Of a stretch of DNA of 64,000 bases, positions 9,121 to 19,639 are shown piece after piece; position 1 is the first letter of the stretch; each line of letters opens with the position of its first letter. The position numbers and the translations under genes were made by a program. The stretch comes from Halobellus inordinatus (GTDB lineage Archaea; Halobacteriota; Halobacteria; Halobacteriales; Haloferacaceae): the NCBI RefSeq assembly GCF_024464655.1, contig NZ_JANHAV010000002.1:372001-436000 (forward strand). Direction: 5' to 3'. Below the pieces are notes generated by a model that was not told the DNA's origin, did no database searches, and worked only from the letters and a program-made list of their open reading frames with translations.

Positions 9121-12054
9121 ATGTCAATGCAGACACCCAAAGAGATCGGTGCCATCCAGTTCGGGCTGATGGACCCGGAGACGTACCGAGATATGTCCGC
9201 GACGAAGATCATCACCGCGGACACGTACGACGACGACGGTTACCCAATCGATATGGGGCTGATGGATCCCCGTCTCGGGGTCATCGACCCGGGGCTCGAG
9301 TGCCGCACCTGCGGTTCGCACTCGGGATCGTGTAACGGTCACTTCGGCCACATCGAACTGGCCGCGCCCGTCATCCACGTCGGCTTCACGAAGCTCATCC
9401 GCCGCCTGCTCCGCTCGACCTGCCGCGAGTGCGGCCGCCTCTCGCTGACGGCTGACGAGCAAGAGGAGTTCACCGACGCGCTGCAGCGCAACGAGGAACT
9501 CGGCGAGGACTGGACGGACGTCCTCAAATCGGGCGTCCGACAGGCGCGGAAGGCCAGCCGCTGTCCGCACTGCGGCGCGCCCCAGCACGACATCAAACAC
9601 GAGAAGCCGACCACCTACTACGAGGTGCAGGACGTACTCGCCGGCGACTACTCCGAGCGCATCGCCTCGGCGATGCAGCCCGATCCCGACGAGGACGACA
9701 GCGGGATGTCACCCGCCGAACTGGCCGAGAAGTCCGGCCTCGACGTCAGCCGCGTCAACGACATCCTCTCGGGCGAGTTCCGCCCCGTCGGTGACGACCG
9801 CAAGAAGATCGAGAAGGCGCTCGACGTCGACCTCACCGAGGAGGACATGAACAAGCTGATGCCCTCGGACATCCGCGACTGGTTCGAGGACATCCCCGAC
9901 GAGGACATCGAGACGCTCGGGATCGACCCCAGTCGGTCGCGGCCCGAGTGGATGATCCTCACCGTGCTTCCGGTCCCGCCGGTCACCGCTCGCCCGTCGA
10001 TCACGCTGGATAACGGGCAGCGCTCCGAGGACGACCTGACGCATAAGCTCGTCGACATCATCCGTATCAATCAGCGATTCATGGAGAACCGCGAGGCGGG
10101 TGCGCCGCAGCTGATTATCGAGGACCTCTGGGAACTGCTGCAGTACCACGTCACGACCTTCATCGACAACGAGATCAGCGGGACGCCGCCGGCGCGACAC
10201 CGTTCCGGCCGCCCGCTGAAGACGCTGAGCCAGCGCCTGAAGGGCAAGGAAGGTCGCTTCCGTGGCTCCCTGTCCGGGAAGCGCGTCAACTTCTCTGCGC
10301 GGACCGTGATCTCGCCGGACCCGACGCTCTCGCTCAACGAGGTCGGGGTCCCCGAGCGCGTCGCCCAGGAGATGACCCAGACGATGAACGTCTCCGAGCG
10401 GAACCTCGATCGGGCCAAGCAGTACGTCCGCAACGGCCCCGAGGGTCACCCGGGCGCGAACTACGTCAAGCGGCCCGACGGTCGCCGCCTGAAGGTCACA
10501 GAGAAGAACTGCGAGGAACTCGCAGAGAAGATCGACGCCGGGTGGGAGGTCAACCGACACCTCATCGACGGCGACATCGTGATCTTCAACCGCCAGCCGT
10601 CGCTGCACCGGATGTCGATTATGGCACACGAGGTCGTCGTGATGCCGTACAAGACGTTCCGGCTCAACACCGTCGTCTGTCCGCCGTACAACGCCGACTT
10701 CGACGGCGACGAGATGAACATGCACGCGCTCCAGACCGAGGAGTCGCGTGCGGAGGCGCGCGTCCTGATGCGCGTGCAGGAGCAGCTTCTCAGCCCGCGC
10801 TTCGGTGAGAACATCATCGGCGCGATACAGGACCACATCTCCGGGACCTACCTCCTGACGAACGGGAATCCGGAGTTCACCGAGACGCAGGCGCTCGACC
10901 TGCTCCGGGCGACGAGCATCGACACGCTCCCCGAGCCCGCCGGCGAGGACGAGACCGGCCAGCCCTACTGGACCGGCCGCCAGCTCTTCAGCGAACTCCT
11001 GCCCGACGATCTGAATCTCGAGTTCACGTCGTCTGCGGGCGACGAGGTCGTGATCGAGGACGGCCAGCTCCTCTCCGGGACGATCGACGAGGACGCCGTC
11101 GGCGCGTTCGGCGGCGAGGTCGTCGACACGCTGGCGAAGCTCCACTCGAAGACGCGCGCTCGCGTGTTCGTCAACGAGGTCGCGTCGCTGGCGATGCGCG
11201 CGATTATGCACTTCGGCTTCTCGATCGGGATCGACGACGAGTCCATCCCCGGCGAGGCCAACGCGCAGGTCGACGAGGCCATCCAGAACGCCTACGACCG
11301 CGTCCAGGAACTCATCGAGATCTACGAGGCCGGCGAGCTCGAATCGCTGCCGGGTCGGACGGTCGACGAGACCCTCGAGATGAAGATTATGCAGCAGCTC
11401 GGGAAGGCCCGTGACTCCGCCGGTGAGATCGCAGAAGACCACTTCCGCGACGACAACCCGGCGGTCGTGATGGCCCGCTCTGGGGCGCGTGGCTCGATGC
11501 TGAACCTCACGCAGATGGCCGGCTGTGTCGGACAGCAGGCCGTTCGGGGCGAGCGCATCAACCGCGGGTACGAGGGCCGGACCCTCAGCCACTACCAGAA
11601 GGACGACCTCTCGGCGGAGGCACACGGCTTCGTCGAGAACAGCTACCGTGGCGGGCTGACGCCGCGGGAGTTCTTCTTCCACGCGATGGGTGGCCGCGAG
11701 GGCCTGGTCGACACCGCAGTCCGGACGTCGAAGTCCGGGTACCTGCAGCGCCGCCTGATCAACGCCCTCTCCGAACTGGAAGCGCAGTACGACGGTACCG
11801 TCCGCGACACCTCCGGCACGGTCGTCCAGTTCGAGTTCGGCGAGGACGGCACCTCGCCCGTGAAGGTCTCCTCCTCCGAGGAGAACCCGATCGACGTCGA
11901 GAACGTCGCCGACCGCATCCTCGACGCGGAGTTCAGCTCCGATGAGGAGAAAGAACGCTTCCTCGGCCGCGAGGAGCGGCCGACCAACATCTCCGAGTAC
12001 GCCGGCCCGGGACTCGACAAGGCCCAGGGTATGGGGGTAGAATCCGATGACTGA
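9121..12054 (+). CDS. rpoA1: DNA-directed RNA polymerase subunit A' (N-terminal part of RPB1)
   Basis: This is the largest catalytic subunit, 977 residues. Zinc-binding clusters are visible near the N-terminus ([17 protein letters not shown], then CRECGR and CPHCGAP). The metal-binding active-site loop [12 protein letters not shown] lies at about residues 522-533. No intein interrupts it. Residues about 196-245 form an acidic halophile-type insertion that reads like a small XRE-type helix-turn-helix ([20 protein letters not shown]), between the clamp zinc region and the conserved core. It overlaps rpoA'' by 8 nt. Confidence 0.97.
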   Translation: MSMQTPKEIGAIQFGLMDPETYRDMSATKIITADTYDDDGYPIDMGLMDPRLGVIDPGLECRTCGSHSGSCNGHFGHIELAAPVIHVGFTKLIRRLLRSTCRECGRLSLTADEQEEFTDALQRNEELGEDWTDVLKSGVRQARKASRCPHCGAPQHDIKHEKPTTYYEVQDVLAGDYSERIASAMQPDPDEDDSGMSPAELAEKSGLDVSRVNDILSGEFRPVGDDRKKIEKALDVDLTEEDMNKLMPSDIRDWFEDIPDEDIETLGIDPSRSRPEWMILTVLPVPPVTARPSITLDNGQRSEDDLTHKLVDIIRINQRFMENREAGAPQLIIEDLWELLQYHVTTFIDNEISGTPPARHRSGRPLKTLSQRLKGKEGRFRGSLSGKRVNFSARTVISPDPTLSLNEVGVPERVAQEMTQTMNVSERNLDRAKQYVRNGPEGHPGANYVKRPDGRRLKVTEKNCEELAEKIDAGWEVNRHLIDGDIVIFNRQPSLHRMSIMAHEVVVMPYKTFRLNTVVCPPYNADFDGDEMNMHALQTEESRAEARVLMRVQEQLLSPRFGENIIGAIQDHISGTYLLTNGNPEFTETQALDLLRATSIDTLPEPAGEDETGQPYWTGRQLFSELLPDDLNLEFTSSAGDEVVIEDGQLLSGTIDEDAVGAFGGEVVDTLAKLHSKTRARVFVNEVASLAMRAIMHFGFSIGIDDESIPGEANAQVDEAIQNAYDRVQELIEIYEAGELESLPGRTVDETLEMKIMQQLGKARDSAGEIAEDHFRDDNPAVVMARSGARGSMLNLTQMAGCVGQQAVRGERINRGYEGRTLSHYQKDDLSAEAHGFVENSYRGGLTPREFFFHAMGGREGLVDTAVRTSKSGYLQRRLINALSELEAQYDGTVRDTSGTVVQFEFGEDGTSPVKVSSSEENPIDVENVADRILDAEFSSDEEKERFLGREERPTNISEYAGPGLDKAQGMGVESDD

Positions 12055-13282
12055 GGAGTACGAACACGTCACCGACGACATCGAGGCCATCGTGCAGGAC
12101 TACAACCTGCCCGAGAGTCTCCAGCACCGCATTTACGAAACGATCGAGGACCGCGAGGGCGTCACGCTCGAACAGGCCGACGACATCGCACAGGCCATCT
12201 CCTCGCGCTACGAGGACTCCCGCGTCGACGCGCACGACCCCGTCGGGACCGTCTCCGCGCAGTCCATCGGTGAGCCCGGAACGCAGATGACGATGAACAC
12301 GTTCCACTACGCGGGCGTCGCCGAGATCGACGTCACACAGGGTCTGCCCCGCCTCATCGAGTTGGTGGACGCGCGGAAGACCCCCGACACGCCGATGATG
12401 ACGGTCCACCTCGAAGACGAGTACGCCGAGAACCGCGAGCGCGCCCACGAGGTCGTCTGGCAGATGGAGGCGACGAAGATCCTCGCGCTCGGCGACATCT
12501 CGACGAACGTCGCCGATATGATCGTCCAGGTCGACCTCAACGAGGACACGCTGGCCGAGCGGTGGCCGACCGTCGACAGCGTCGACACCGTCGCCCAGGA
12601 GATCGCCGAGACGATCGAGGACGCCCTCGGCGTCAACACGCGCCGCTCGGAGACGCTCATCGAGTTCGGCCCCGACGAGCCGAGCTACCGACGGCTCCTC
12701 CAGCTCGTCGAGGAGCTCCGCGACATCGTCTTCAAAGGGCTCGAAGACATCTCCCGCGTCGTCATCCGCAAGGAAGACAACGAACGCACGGAGGGCGAGG
12801 AGTTCGTCCTCTACACCGAGGGATCGGCCTTCGGCGACGTCCTCTCGATCGAGGGCGTCGACGCCTCGCGGACGACGAGTAACAACATCCACGAGGTCTA
12901 CCGCAATCTCGGCGTCGAGGCCGCCCGCGAAGCCATCATCAACGAGACGATGGAGACGCTGCGCGAGCAGGGTCTCGACGACGTGAACGTCCGGCACCTG
13001 ATGCTCGTCGCAGACATCATGACGAACCGCGGCGAGATCGAGTCGATCGGTCGGCACGGCATCTCCGGGTCGAAGGACTCCGTCCTCGCCCGCGCCGCAT
13101 TCGAGGTCACGGTCAATCACCTGCTCGACGCGGCGGTCCACGGCGAGGAGGACGACCTCGACGGCGTCATCGAGAACGTCATCGTCGGCAAGCCCGTCGC
13201 GATCGGCACGGGCGACGTCGACCTCCGGATGGGCTCGATCGAGGCCGACGGCGGCACCGAAGCCGAACTCTCGGACGACTGA
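12047..13282 (+). CDS. rpoA2: DNA-directed RNA polymerase subunit A'' (C-terminal part of RPB1)
   Basis: This 411-residue protein is the C-terminal part of the largest subunit. It contains the trigger-loop/bridge region ([21 protein letters not shown] near residue 66) and the cleft/jaw, ending with the conserved [20 protein letters not shown] near 320. The start overlaps the end of rpoA' by 8 nt, indicating coupled translation of the two halves. The A'/A'' split is normal for archaea. Confidence 0.97.
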   Translation: MTEEYEHVTDDIEAIVQDYNLPESLQHRIYETIEDREGVTLEQADDIAQAISSRYEDSRVDAHDPVGTVSAQSIGEPGTQMTMNTFHYAGVAEIDVTQGLPRLIELVDARKTPDTPMMTVHLEDEYAENRERAHEVVWQMEATKILALGDISTNVADMIVQVDLNEDTLAERWPTVDSVDTVAQEIAETIEDALGVNTRRSETLIEFGPDEPSYRRLLQLVEELRDIVFKGLEDISRVVIRKEDNERTEGEEFVLYTEGSAFGDVLSIEGVDASRTTSNNIHEVYRNLGVEAAREAIINETMETLREQGLDDVNVRHLMLVADIMTNRGEIESIGRHGISGSKDSVLARAAFEVTVNHLLDAAVHGEEDDLDGVIENVIVGKPVAIGTGDVDLRMGSIEADGGTEAELSDD

Positions 13283-13287
13283 CCCCG

Positions 13288-13710
13288 ATGCGAGTCACGC
13301 TGTCGGACGACGCGCGCCAATTCATCGCCCGCTTCGAGGACGAGACGGGCGCTGCGGCCCGCGACTGCCTGCTGTTCGAGGATCGGGTTGTCATCCTCGT
13401 CGCCGCCGGCGATATGGGGGCCGCGATCGGTCCCGGCGGCGCGCACGTCCAGGCGGTCGAGGAGGCGATCGGTCGTGACGTCGAACTCGTCGAAAACGCC
13501 GACACGCCGGCCGCGTTCGTCGAGAACGCGCTCGCGCCCGCGGCGGTCCGACACGTGACGCTGTCCGAGCAGGGCGGCGAGCGGGTCGCATACGTCGAAG
13601 TCCCCGAGGGCGACCGCGGCGTCGCCATCGGAAGCGAGGGCAAACACATCCAGACCGCACGCAAACTCGCGCGCCGGCACTACGACATCGACGACATTCA
13701 GCTGACGTGA
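13288..13710 (+). CDS. nusA: NusA-like KH-domain transcription factor
   Basis: This 140-residue protein has two KH domains without the N-terminal polymerase-binding or S1 domains of bacterial NusA, which is the usual archaeal form. The KH glycine loops are GPGGAHV (about residues 49-55) and GSEGKHI (about 112-118), the RNA-contacting turns. It follows rpoA'' by 5 nt and is the last gene of the RNA polymerase operon. The family is thought to bind RNA during elongation; its exact role in archaea is not settled. Confidence 0.93.
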   Translation: MRVTLSDDARQFIARFEDETGAAARDCLLFEDRVVILVAAGDMGAAIGPGGAHVQAVEEAIGRDVELVENADTPAAFVENALAPAAVRHVTLSEQGGERVAYVEVPEGDRGVAIGSEGKHIQTARKLARRHYDIDDIQLT

Positions 13711-13746
13711 CGCTGTCGCGGGCCGCGACAGACGTGCAAACCGTCC

Positions 13747-13753
13747 TATAACT
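13747..13753 (+). promoter_or_regulatory. TATA box for the MscS-type gene
   Basis: The sequence tataact is centred 33 nt upstream of the GTG at 13783, in an AT-rich patch of otherwise GC-rich DNA. This spacing fits a near-leaderless haloarchaeal transcript and decides the start codon of the channel gene. Confidence 0.55.
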
Positions 13754-13782
13754 TTTTGTGTCGCTGTCGCGCTCTCGGAGAC

Positions 13783-14742
13783 GTGCACGACGGACTGCTC
13801 CAGTTCGGCGCGCTCGCCCCGGGGCAACTCGTCCCGCCCGGTACGTTCGACGCTATCGCGGGCGAATCGTACAGCGACATCGTCCGTATCGGCGTGGGGT
13901 TCACGCTCGGGACGCTCGTGACCTACGCGTTCGGACGGCTCTTCGTCCTCCCCGCCATCGCCCGCGTCGTCGCCGCGCGGAACCGAAACAACCCGACGAT
14001 CGAGACGGCCGCACAGACGTATCTGCACGCCCTGATCGTCCTCGTCGCGATCGTCGCGGGCGTCGTGGGTGCGGGCTTCGGAGGGATACTGACCGACATC
14101 TCGATCATCGCTGCCGCGCTGACGCTCGTCGTCGGCGCGTCCAGCCAGAAACTCGTCGGATCGCTCGTCAGCGGGATCTTTCTGGTCGTGGACCCGGACT
14201 TCAACGTCGGTGACTGGATCGGCTGGCCGGGCGGCGAGGGCGTCGTCGAGGCGGTCGACTTCCGCGTGACGCGAATCCGGACGCCGAACGGTGAGACGAT
14301 CGTCGTTCCGAACACGGAGTTGACCGGGAACGCGCTCACGCGGCCGTACGGGCGCGAACAGTACCGCGTCTCCGAGCCAGTCGAGGTGGCCTACGGCGAC
14401 GACGTCGAACTGGCGCTCCGAGAACTCGTGGAAGTCGCTCGGGTAGACGACCGCGTGCTCGAAGACCCCGATCCGACGTCGAAACTCGTCTCCTTCGAGG
14501 GGAGTTCGGTGCGGATCCGGGCGGACTTCTGGGTCGGCGATCCGATGGATGTCGATCTTGTGACGCTCAAATCCGACTTCCGCCGGCGCGTGAAAGCACG
14601 GTTCGACGAGGTCGGCCTGACGCTCGGGCCGCCGTCGGGACAGGAACTCAGCGGTTCGGTGTCGGTCGACGTCGAGGATGGGCTGGCGCCGAGTGTCGGA
14701 CGCGACGGCGGCAGCGACGGCCGGTACGGCGACGGGAGTTGA
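13783..14742 (+). CDS. Small-conductance mechanosensitive channel (MscS family)
   Basis: This 319-residue protein, with start GTG 13783, has three hydrophobic helices at about 30-60, 84-110 and 113-145. The third ends in the pore-like segment GASSQKLVGSLVSGIFLVV. It is followed by the MscS beta-domain (GVVEAVDFRVTRIRTPNGET, VVPNTELTGN) and a cytoplasmic alpha/beta domain. Such channels open under membrane tension and release solutes on osmotic downshift. An earlier TTG/GTG pair in frame at 13756 precedes the expected transcription start and was not used. It lies between the polymerase operon and rpsL. Confidence 0.9.
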   Translation: MHDGLLQFGALAPGQLVPPGTFDAIAGESYSDIVRIGVGFTLGTLVTYAFGRLFVLPAIARVVAARNRNNPTIETAAQTYLHALIVLVAIVAGVVGAGFGGILTDISIIAAALTLVVGASSQKLVGSLVSGIFLVVDPDFNVGDWIGWPGGEGVVEAVDFRVTRIRTPNGETIVVPNTELTGNALTRPYGREQYRVSEPVEVAYGDDVELALRELVEVARVDDRVLEDPDPTSKLVSFEGSSVRIRADFWVGDPMDVDLVTLKSDFRRRVKARFDEVGLTLGPPSGQELSGSVSVDVEDGLAPSVGRDGGSDGRYGDGS

Positions 14743-14935
14743 CGCGCGGCCTCGATCCGCACTGCACGCGTGTTCGCCTCCGGTGCTCTCACACCGAAAC
14801 GACACGTTCTCCGCGCCGTTCAGCCCCTCTCCCCTCGCGAGCGACTGTATCCCGAATCGAAACGACGGCCTCAGAATCCTTCTTAGGGGTCGCTAACCCG
14901 ACCTGCGCCCGTTTCGTCGGATCGGAAAAGGGAGG

Positions 14936-14943
14936 CTTAAGTA
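14936..14943 (+). promoter_or_regulatory. TATA box of the rpsL-rpsG operon
   Basis: The sequence cttaagta is centred about 29 nt upstream of the rpsL ATG, predicting a leaderless or nearly leaderless transcript. The preceding stretch 14743-14935 shows no other gene. Confidence 0.6.
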
Positions 14944-14968
14944 GCTCCGACGGGAAATCCGGGTCACT

Positions 14969-15397
14969 ATGGCGAACGGCAAGTACGCCGCGCGGAAACT
15001 CAAGCAGGACCGGCAGAAGCGACGCTGGTCCGACTCCGAGTACGCGCGACGCGAGCGCGGTCTTGGCGCGAAGTCCGATCCCCTCGAGGGAGCCCCGCAG
15101 GGTCGCGGGATCGTCCTCGAAAAGGTCGGGATCGAAGCGAAGCAGCCCAACTCGGCGATCCGAAAGTGCGTCCGAGTGCAGCTGATCAAGAACGGCAAGC
15201 AGGTCACCGCCTTCTGTCCCGGTGACGGTGCGATCTCGTTCATCGACGAGCACGACGAAGTCACGATCGCCGGGATCGGCGGCGCGAAGGGTCGCGCGAT
15301 GGGTGACCTTTCCGGCGTGAACTACAAGGTCGAGAAGGTCAACGGCGTCTCGATGATCGAACTGGTCCGCGGTAACGCAGAGAAACCGGTGCGCTAA
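14969..15397 (+). CDS. rpsL: 30S ribosomal protein S12
   Basis: This is the decoding-centre ribosomal protein S12 (eukaryotic uS12/S23), 142 residues. The hallmark segment [19 protein letters not shown] occurs near residue 57, and the domain end is [17 protein letters not shown]. The length and the long archaeal N-terminus ([20 protein letters not shown]) match the family. It is followed 1 nt later by rpsG. Order rpsL-rpsG near the polymerase operon and fusA is the conserved archaeal str-like arrangement. Confidence 0.97.
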   Translation: MANGKYAARKLKQDRQKRRWSDSEYARRERGLGAKSDPLEGAPQGRGIVLEKVGIEAKQPNSAIRKCVRVQLIKNGKQVTAFCPGDGAISFIDEHDEVTIAGIGGAKGRAMGDLSGVNYKVEKVNGVSMIELVRGNAEKPVR

Positions 15398-15398
15398 G

Positions 15399-16013
15399 AT
15401 GTCTGAGAGCGAAGCCCCCGAACCCGACGCCCCCGCAGACAGCGAGGAAGCCGAGACGAACGCACAGCTGTTCGGCGTCTGGGACGTCACCGAGATCGAG
15501 TACGCGGACCCCTCGACGGAGCGCTACATCAACGTGACGCCGATCGCCCACACGATGGGCCGTCACGCCTCGAAACAGTTCAAGAAATCCGAGATCAGCA
15601 TCGTCGAGCGCCTCGTCAACCGCCTGATGCAGACCGAGGAGAACACGGGCCACAAGCAGAAGACGATGAAAATCGTCAAGAACGCCTTCGAGATCGTCAA
15701 CGACCGGACCGAGGAGAACCCGATCCAGGTCCTCGTCCGCGCGGTCGAGAACGCCGCACCCCGTGAGGAGACCGTCCGCCTCAAGTACGGTGGCATCTCC
15801 GTTCCGCAGGCCGTCGACGTCGCGCCCCAGCGTCGCGTCGACCAGGCGCTGAAGTTCATCGCCGAAGGGACCCAGCGCGGCTCCTACAAGACGCCGCAGG
15901 GCGCCGACGAAGCGCTCGCACAGGTGCTCATCGGCGCGGCCGACTACGACGTTCAGTCCTACGCCATCAGCCAGAAAGAAGAGTCCGAGCGCGTCGCCGA
16001 AGCGGCCCGGTAG
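15399..16013 (+). CDS. rpsG: 30S ribosomal protein S7
   Basis: This is the small-subunit head protein uS7, 204 residues. It carries an acidic N-terminal extension typical of haloarchaea. The conserved RNA-binding regions are visible: EKNTGHK-like EENTGHKQKTMKIVKNAF near 85 and GGISVPQAVDVAPQRRVDQ near 130, ending with SYAISQKEESERVAEAAR. It starts 1 nt after rpsL stops, so the two are one operon. Confidence 0.97.
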   Translation: MSESEAPEPDAPADSEEAETNAQLFGVWDVTEIEYADPSTERYINVTPIAHTMGRHASKQFKKSEISIVERLVNRLMQTEENTGHKQKTMKIVKNAFEIVNDRTEENPIQVLVRAVENAAPREETVRLKYGGISVPQAVDVAPQRRVDQALKFIAEGTQRGSYKTPQGADEALAQVLIGAADYDVQSYAISQKEESERVAEAAR

Positions 16014-16094
16014 ACCGTTCGCAGTCGCGACTCCTCGAACACGTTCGTTTTCTCTCTGCTCTCTCTGCCCTCTCCGGTCTGTCTTCTCGTACTT

Positions 16095-16108
16095 CTGTCC
16101 GACAGTAT
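16095..16108. repeat. Solo arm of hairpin family 1
   Basis: The sequence ctgtccgacagtat is identical to the right arm of the elements at 5059-5141 and 57100-57175. It ends on the stop codon of the leftward gene that finishes at 16108. No matching left arm or interior is present in the 80 bases before it, so this is a degenerate half copy or a terminator-like remnant. Confidence 0.6.
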
Positions 16109-16881
16109 CAGTCGGCAGCGACGTCGCCGCGAGCGTCACCCGGTTCACCGACCACGTACGCGCGGGTGGCGTCGACCAGCGTCTTCCGATAGTCGCTGTC
16201 GGAGGGGTCCTCGCCGAGTGAGCGGAAGCGCCGCTTGAACGCGTCGAGATCGACGGTTGGGGCGTCGTCGGCGGCAGCGTGCGCTAAGTCGTAGAGCCGG
16301 TGTTCGGGGTCGATCACGTCGTGGCGCTCGACGAGGCCGAGCGCGAACGCCGCGTTGACGGCCGTGATCTCGGGGTCCGAGCCGGCGGTGACGCGGCGGG
16401 AGTCGGGCCACGGTGCGGGGTCCGAGCGAGTCGCGACCGCGCGCGCGAGCTCGGATTCGAGGAAGGAGACCAGTTTCTCTGGCGGCATCACCGAGAGTGT
16501 GATGTCGTCGGCGTAGATGTCCTTCATATGATTCGCGATCTGATAGCAGTGTGCGACCTTCCGCCGCTCGACTGACTCGCCCGACAGCGCGAGAAAGAGC
16601 GCCTCTTCCGTTTTGAGGTGATGAGAGGCGTGGCCCTCCTCGTTGCGGGCCATATGCGCGAGTTCGTGGACGACCAACTCGCGGGCCATCGCGCTCGTCG
16701 CCGCCTGTCGGGAGATGTTCAGGACGTGGTGGTCGTCGTAGTGCGCCGCCCAGGTTCGCTCGTCGGGGTCCGTCCGAACGTCGACGTACACCGGCAGTTC
16801 GAGGTCGTACTCGGTCTCGAAGAGTTCGCCAGCGCCGAGAAACGGGTCGGCCGGGACGTCCCCGCGTACTCGCAGGTCCAT
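16108..16881 (-). CDS. DUF5781-like protein with HExxH metalloprotease-type motif
   Basis: From ATG 16881 (MDLRVRGDVPAD) this encodes 257 residues. A zincin-like motif VVHELAHMARNEEGHASHH lies at about residues 70-88, with HELAH at 72-76 and more His downstream. This resembles a metallopeptidase active site, although the family (DUF5781, from memory) has no established activity. No signal peptide or membrane helix is seen, so it should be cytoplasmic. It is antisense to the flanking rpsG and fusA genes. A longer frame back to 17019 exists but its extra residues look non-coding. Confidence 0.75.
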   Translation of the reverse strand: MDLRVRGDVPADPFLGAGELFETEYDLELPVYVDVRTDPDERTWAAHYDDHHVLNISRQAATSAMARELVVHELAHMARNEEGHASHHLKTEEALFLALSGESVERRKVAHCYQIANHMKDIYADDITLSVMPPEKLVSFLESELARAVATRSDPAPWPDSRRVTAGSDPEITAVNAAFALGLVERHDVIDPEHRLYDLAHAAADDAPTVDLDAFKRRFRSLGEDPSDSDYRKTLVDATRAYVVGEPGDARGDVAAD

Positions 16882-16996
16882 GCGTATCTCTCTCACGGGG
16901 TGGCCGAACAAGACTCTTACTCTGCTGTGGGTCCGCTGTCGGGTGTCTGCGGACGTAGTGGACGGCTCGGCCGCGACCCACAGGTCTGGGTTGTCG

Positions 16997-17073
16997 TAGG
17001 GATTATCGTACGTCTGCATAGATGTCTCGCCGGACGGTACGGGAGAATCTCTGAACAGTTACGATAATCCCTA
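16997..17073. repeat. 14-bp inverted repeat upstream of the HExxH gene
   Basis: The arm tagggattatcgta (16997-17010) is perfectly inverted as tacgataatcccta (17060-17073), with 49 bp between. The interior does not fold into an obvious second stem. It lies 24 bp before the family-2 hairpin element at 17097, in the gap between two divergent genes. It may be a degenerate mobile miniature element or a regulatory palindrome. Confidence 0.6.
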
Positions 17074-17096
17074 TCGCGGCCGGCGCCGACCTCGCC

Positions 17097-17176
17097 TAAT
17101 GATTACTCTCACTGTGTACCGCCGAGCGCCACTCCCGGTGGCGATAGTCGGCGGTAAGAGACGAGAGTAATCATTA
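17097..17176. repeat. Hairpin repeat element, family 2, copy A
   Basis: Perfect 14-bp outer arms taatgattactctc (17097-17110) and gagagtaatcatta (17163-17176) enclose inner arms taccgccga and tcggcggta, then gcgccac and gtggcg around the loop tcccg. The whole 80 bp therefore folds as one long hairpin. An almost identical copy occurs at 48654-48729. It is a dispersed palindromic element and lies upstream of fusA. Confidence 0.85.
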
Positions 17177-17291
17177 GCCACCCTACTGTGTCAAAACGAG
17201 GCATACCCTGGGTAGCGACCGCCGTATCCGGCGATTTCGCCACCGGCAAAACACTACCCTTTTGACCCTCCTACCGGTACAGGCTCGTATA

Positions 17292-19481
17292 ATGGGCCGA
17301 CGAAAAAAGATCGTACAAGAGTGTGAGCAATTGATGGACAAACCGGAGCAGATCCGGAACATCGCCATCGCCGCTCACGTCGACCACGGGAAGACCACGC
17401 TGACGGACAACCTCCTCGCCGGGGCGGGAATGATCGCCGACGAGGGCGAGGCGACCCGTCTGATGATGGACACAGAGGAAGACGAACAGGAACGTGGGAT
17501 CACCATCGACGCGGCAAACGTTTCGATGACCCACGAGTACGGTGAGGACAACCACCTGATCAACCTCATCGACACGCCCGGCCACGTCGACTTCGGTGGC
17601 GACGTGACGCGTGCGATGCGCGCCGTCGACGGTGCGCTCGTCGTCGTCGACGCCGTCGAGGGCGCGATGCCGCAGACCGAGACGGTCGTCCGGCAGGCGC
17701 TGCGAGAGGGCGTCAAGCCCGCGCTGTTCATCAACAAGGTCGACCGCCTCATCTCCGAACTGCAGGAAGGACCCCAGGAGATGCAGGAGCGGCTGATGGA
17801 CGTCATCGGCGACGTCAACGAACTCATCCGCGGGATGACCGAGGATATGGACGACGTCGACGACTGGACGGTCTCCGTCGAAGACGGCACCGTCGCGTTC
17901 GGATCGGCGCTCTACAAGTGGGGCGTCTCCGCGCCGTCGATGGCCGAGACCGGCATCGGCTTCCCCGAGATCATCGAGATGGAGCGCAACGACCAGCGTC
18001 GTGAACTCCACGAGCAGACGCCGCTCTCGGACGTCGTCCTCGACATGGTCGCCGAGCACTTCCCGGACCCGCTCGACGCCCAGCCCCGTCGTATCCCGCG
18101 CGTCTGGCGTGGCGACGACGAATCCGAGATCTCCCGGCAGATGCAGGAAGTCGACGACGACGGCGAGGTCGTCTTTATGGTGACCGACATCTCGATGGAC
18201 CCGCACGCTGGCGAAATCGCCACCGGGCGGCTGTTCAGCGGGACGATCAAGCAGGGCCAGGAGCTCTACGTCTCCGGGACCGCGGGCAAGAACCGCGTCC
18301 AGTCGGTCGGTATCTTCATGGGTGGCGAGCGCGAGGAGCTCGACCGCGGCGTTCCCGCCGGGAACATCGCGGCCGTGACTGGCCTCCGTGACGCTATCGC
18401 CGGTTCTACCGTCTCGTCCATCGAGATGACGCCGTTCGAGTCGATCGAGCACATCTCCGAGCCGGTCATCACGAAGAGCGTCGAGGCGAAGAACATGGAC
18501 GACCTGCCGAAGCTCATCGAGACGCTCCAGCAGGTCGCGAAGGAAGACCCGACCATCCGCGTCGAGATTAACGAGGACACCGGCGAGCACCTCATCAGCG
18601 GGCAGGGCGAGCTTCACCTCGAAGTCATCACCCAGCGTATCCAGAAGAACCAGGGCATCCCGGTCCAGACCGGTGAGCCGATCGTCGTCTACCGCGAGGC
18701 TCCCCAGCAGGAGTCCCGCGAGGTCGAGGGCGTCTCCCCGAACCGCCACAACAAGTTCTACATCACCGTCGAACCCCTTTCGGACGACGTCGTCGAGACG
18801 ATCAAGCTCGGCGAGGCCTCGATGGATATGCCGGAACTGGAGCGCCGCGAAGCGCTGCAGGAAGCCGGAATGGACAAAGACACCTCCCAGAACGTCGAGC
18901 ACATCCACGGGACGAACATCCTCATCGACGACACGAAGGGTATCCAGCACCTCAACGAGACGATGGAACTCGTCATCGAGGGCCTCGAAGAGGCCCTCAA
19001 CGACGGCCCGCTGGCTAACGAGCCTGTCGAGGGTGCGCTCCTGCGACTGCACGACGCGAAGCTCCACGAGGACACCATCCACCGCGGTCCGGCACAGGTC
19101 ATCCCCGCCGTCCGCGACGCCGTCCACCGCTCGCTGATCGACGCCGACATCAAGCTGCTCGAACCCATCCAGAACGTCCGCATCGACGTTCCCTCCGAAC
19201 ACATGGGTTCGGCGTCCGGCGAGATCCAGGGCCGTCGTGGCCGCGTCGACGATATGTACCAGGAAGGTGACCTGATGGTCATCGAGGGCATCGCGCCCGT
19301 CGAAGAGATGATCGGCTTCTCCTCGGACATCCGCTCTGCGACCGAAGGTCGCGCGTCGTGGAACACCGAGAACGCCGGCTTCCGCGTGCTCTCGGACAAC
19401 CTCCAGCGCGAGAAGATTATGGAGATCCGCGAGCGCAAGGGGATGAAGCTCGAACTCCCCAGCTCCGTCGACCAGTTCTAA
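17292..19481 (+). CDS. fusA: Translation elongation factor 2 (EF-2)
   Basis: This GTPase drives ribosomal translocation. The protein has 729 residues from ATG 17292 ([15 protein letters not shown]). GTPase motifs are AHVDHGKTT (G1), DTPGHVDF (G3) and NKVDR (G4) in the first 170 residues. Domain IV carries the archaeal/eukaryotic loop [12 protein letters not shown] with His at about 597, the expected diphthamide-modified residue. An in-frame ATG 30 nt upstream was rejected because the protein from 17292 begins exactly like archaeal EF-2. It is downstream of rpsL-rpsG, as in other haloarchaea, but separated by the divergent HExxH gene and two palindromic elements. Confidence 0.97.
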   Translation: MGRRKKIVQECEQLMDKPEQIRNIAIAAHVDHGKTTLTDNLLAGAGMIADEGEATRLMMDTEEDEQERGITIDAANVSMTHEYGEDNHLINLIDTPGHVDFGGDVTRAMRAVDGALVVVDAVEGAMPQTETVVRQALREGVKPALFINKVDRLISELQEGPQEMQERLMDVIGDVNELIRGMTEDMDDVDDWTVSVEDGTVAFGSALYKWGVSAPSMAETGIGFPEIIEMERNDQRRELHEQTPLSDVVLDMVAEHFPDPLDAQPRRIPRVWRGDDESEISRQMQEVDDDGEVVFMVTDISMDPHAGEIATGRLFSGTIKQGQELYVSGTAGKNRVQSVGIFMGGEREELDRGVPAGNIAAVTGLRDAIAGSTVSSIEMTPFESIEHISEPVITKSVEAKNMDDLPKLIETLQQVAKEDPTIRVEINEDTGEHLISGQGELHLEVITQRIQKNQGIPVQTGEPIVVYREAPQQESREVEGVSPNRHNKFYITVEPLSDDVVETIKLGEASMDMPELERREALQEAGMDKDTSQNVEHIHGTNILIDDTKGIQHLNETMELVIEGLEEALNDGPLANEPVEGALLRLHDAKLHEDTIHRGPAQVIPAVRDAVHRSLIDADIKLLEPIQNVRIDVPSEHMGSASGEIQGRRGRVDDMYQEGDLMVIEGIAPVEEMIGFSSDIRSATEGRASWNTENAGFRVLSDNLQREKIMEIRERKGMKLELPSSVDQF

Positions 19482-19639
19482 GCGACGACGAGCCGATTTC
19501 GGCTCACTCTCTCGTCGGCCCGCCGGTTCGCTTTCGCGTTCGGTCGCCGGCCGTTTGATCGCGTTCTGCTCCCCGATTCTCCCGCCCGATAGCCGGGCCA
19601 GTACTTTCAAACGGTCGTTAGTCTTCTTTCGAACGATCT

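Noticed and set aside
9709-12090. A 793-codon leftward open frame opposite rpoA'
   Set aside because: It is the antisense shadow of a highly conserved RNA polymerase gene in GC-rich DNA. Its product has no family sequence and is dominated by Arg, Val and Asp repeats typical of such shadows.
9121-13282. Intein in the RNA polymerase A subunits
   Set aside because: Lengths are normal and no splicing-junction Cys...HN pattern interrupts the conserved blocks; the A'/A'' split is the normal archaeal one.
17271-19610. A 779-codon leftward frame opposite fusA, and similar long antisense frames opposite tuf (22731-24584), rpoB' (7294-8592) and the DASS gene (54189-55865)
   Set aside because: High GC at third positions removes stop codons on the opposite strand. 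None has a promoter, ribosome site or recognisable domain.
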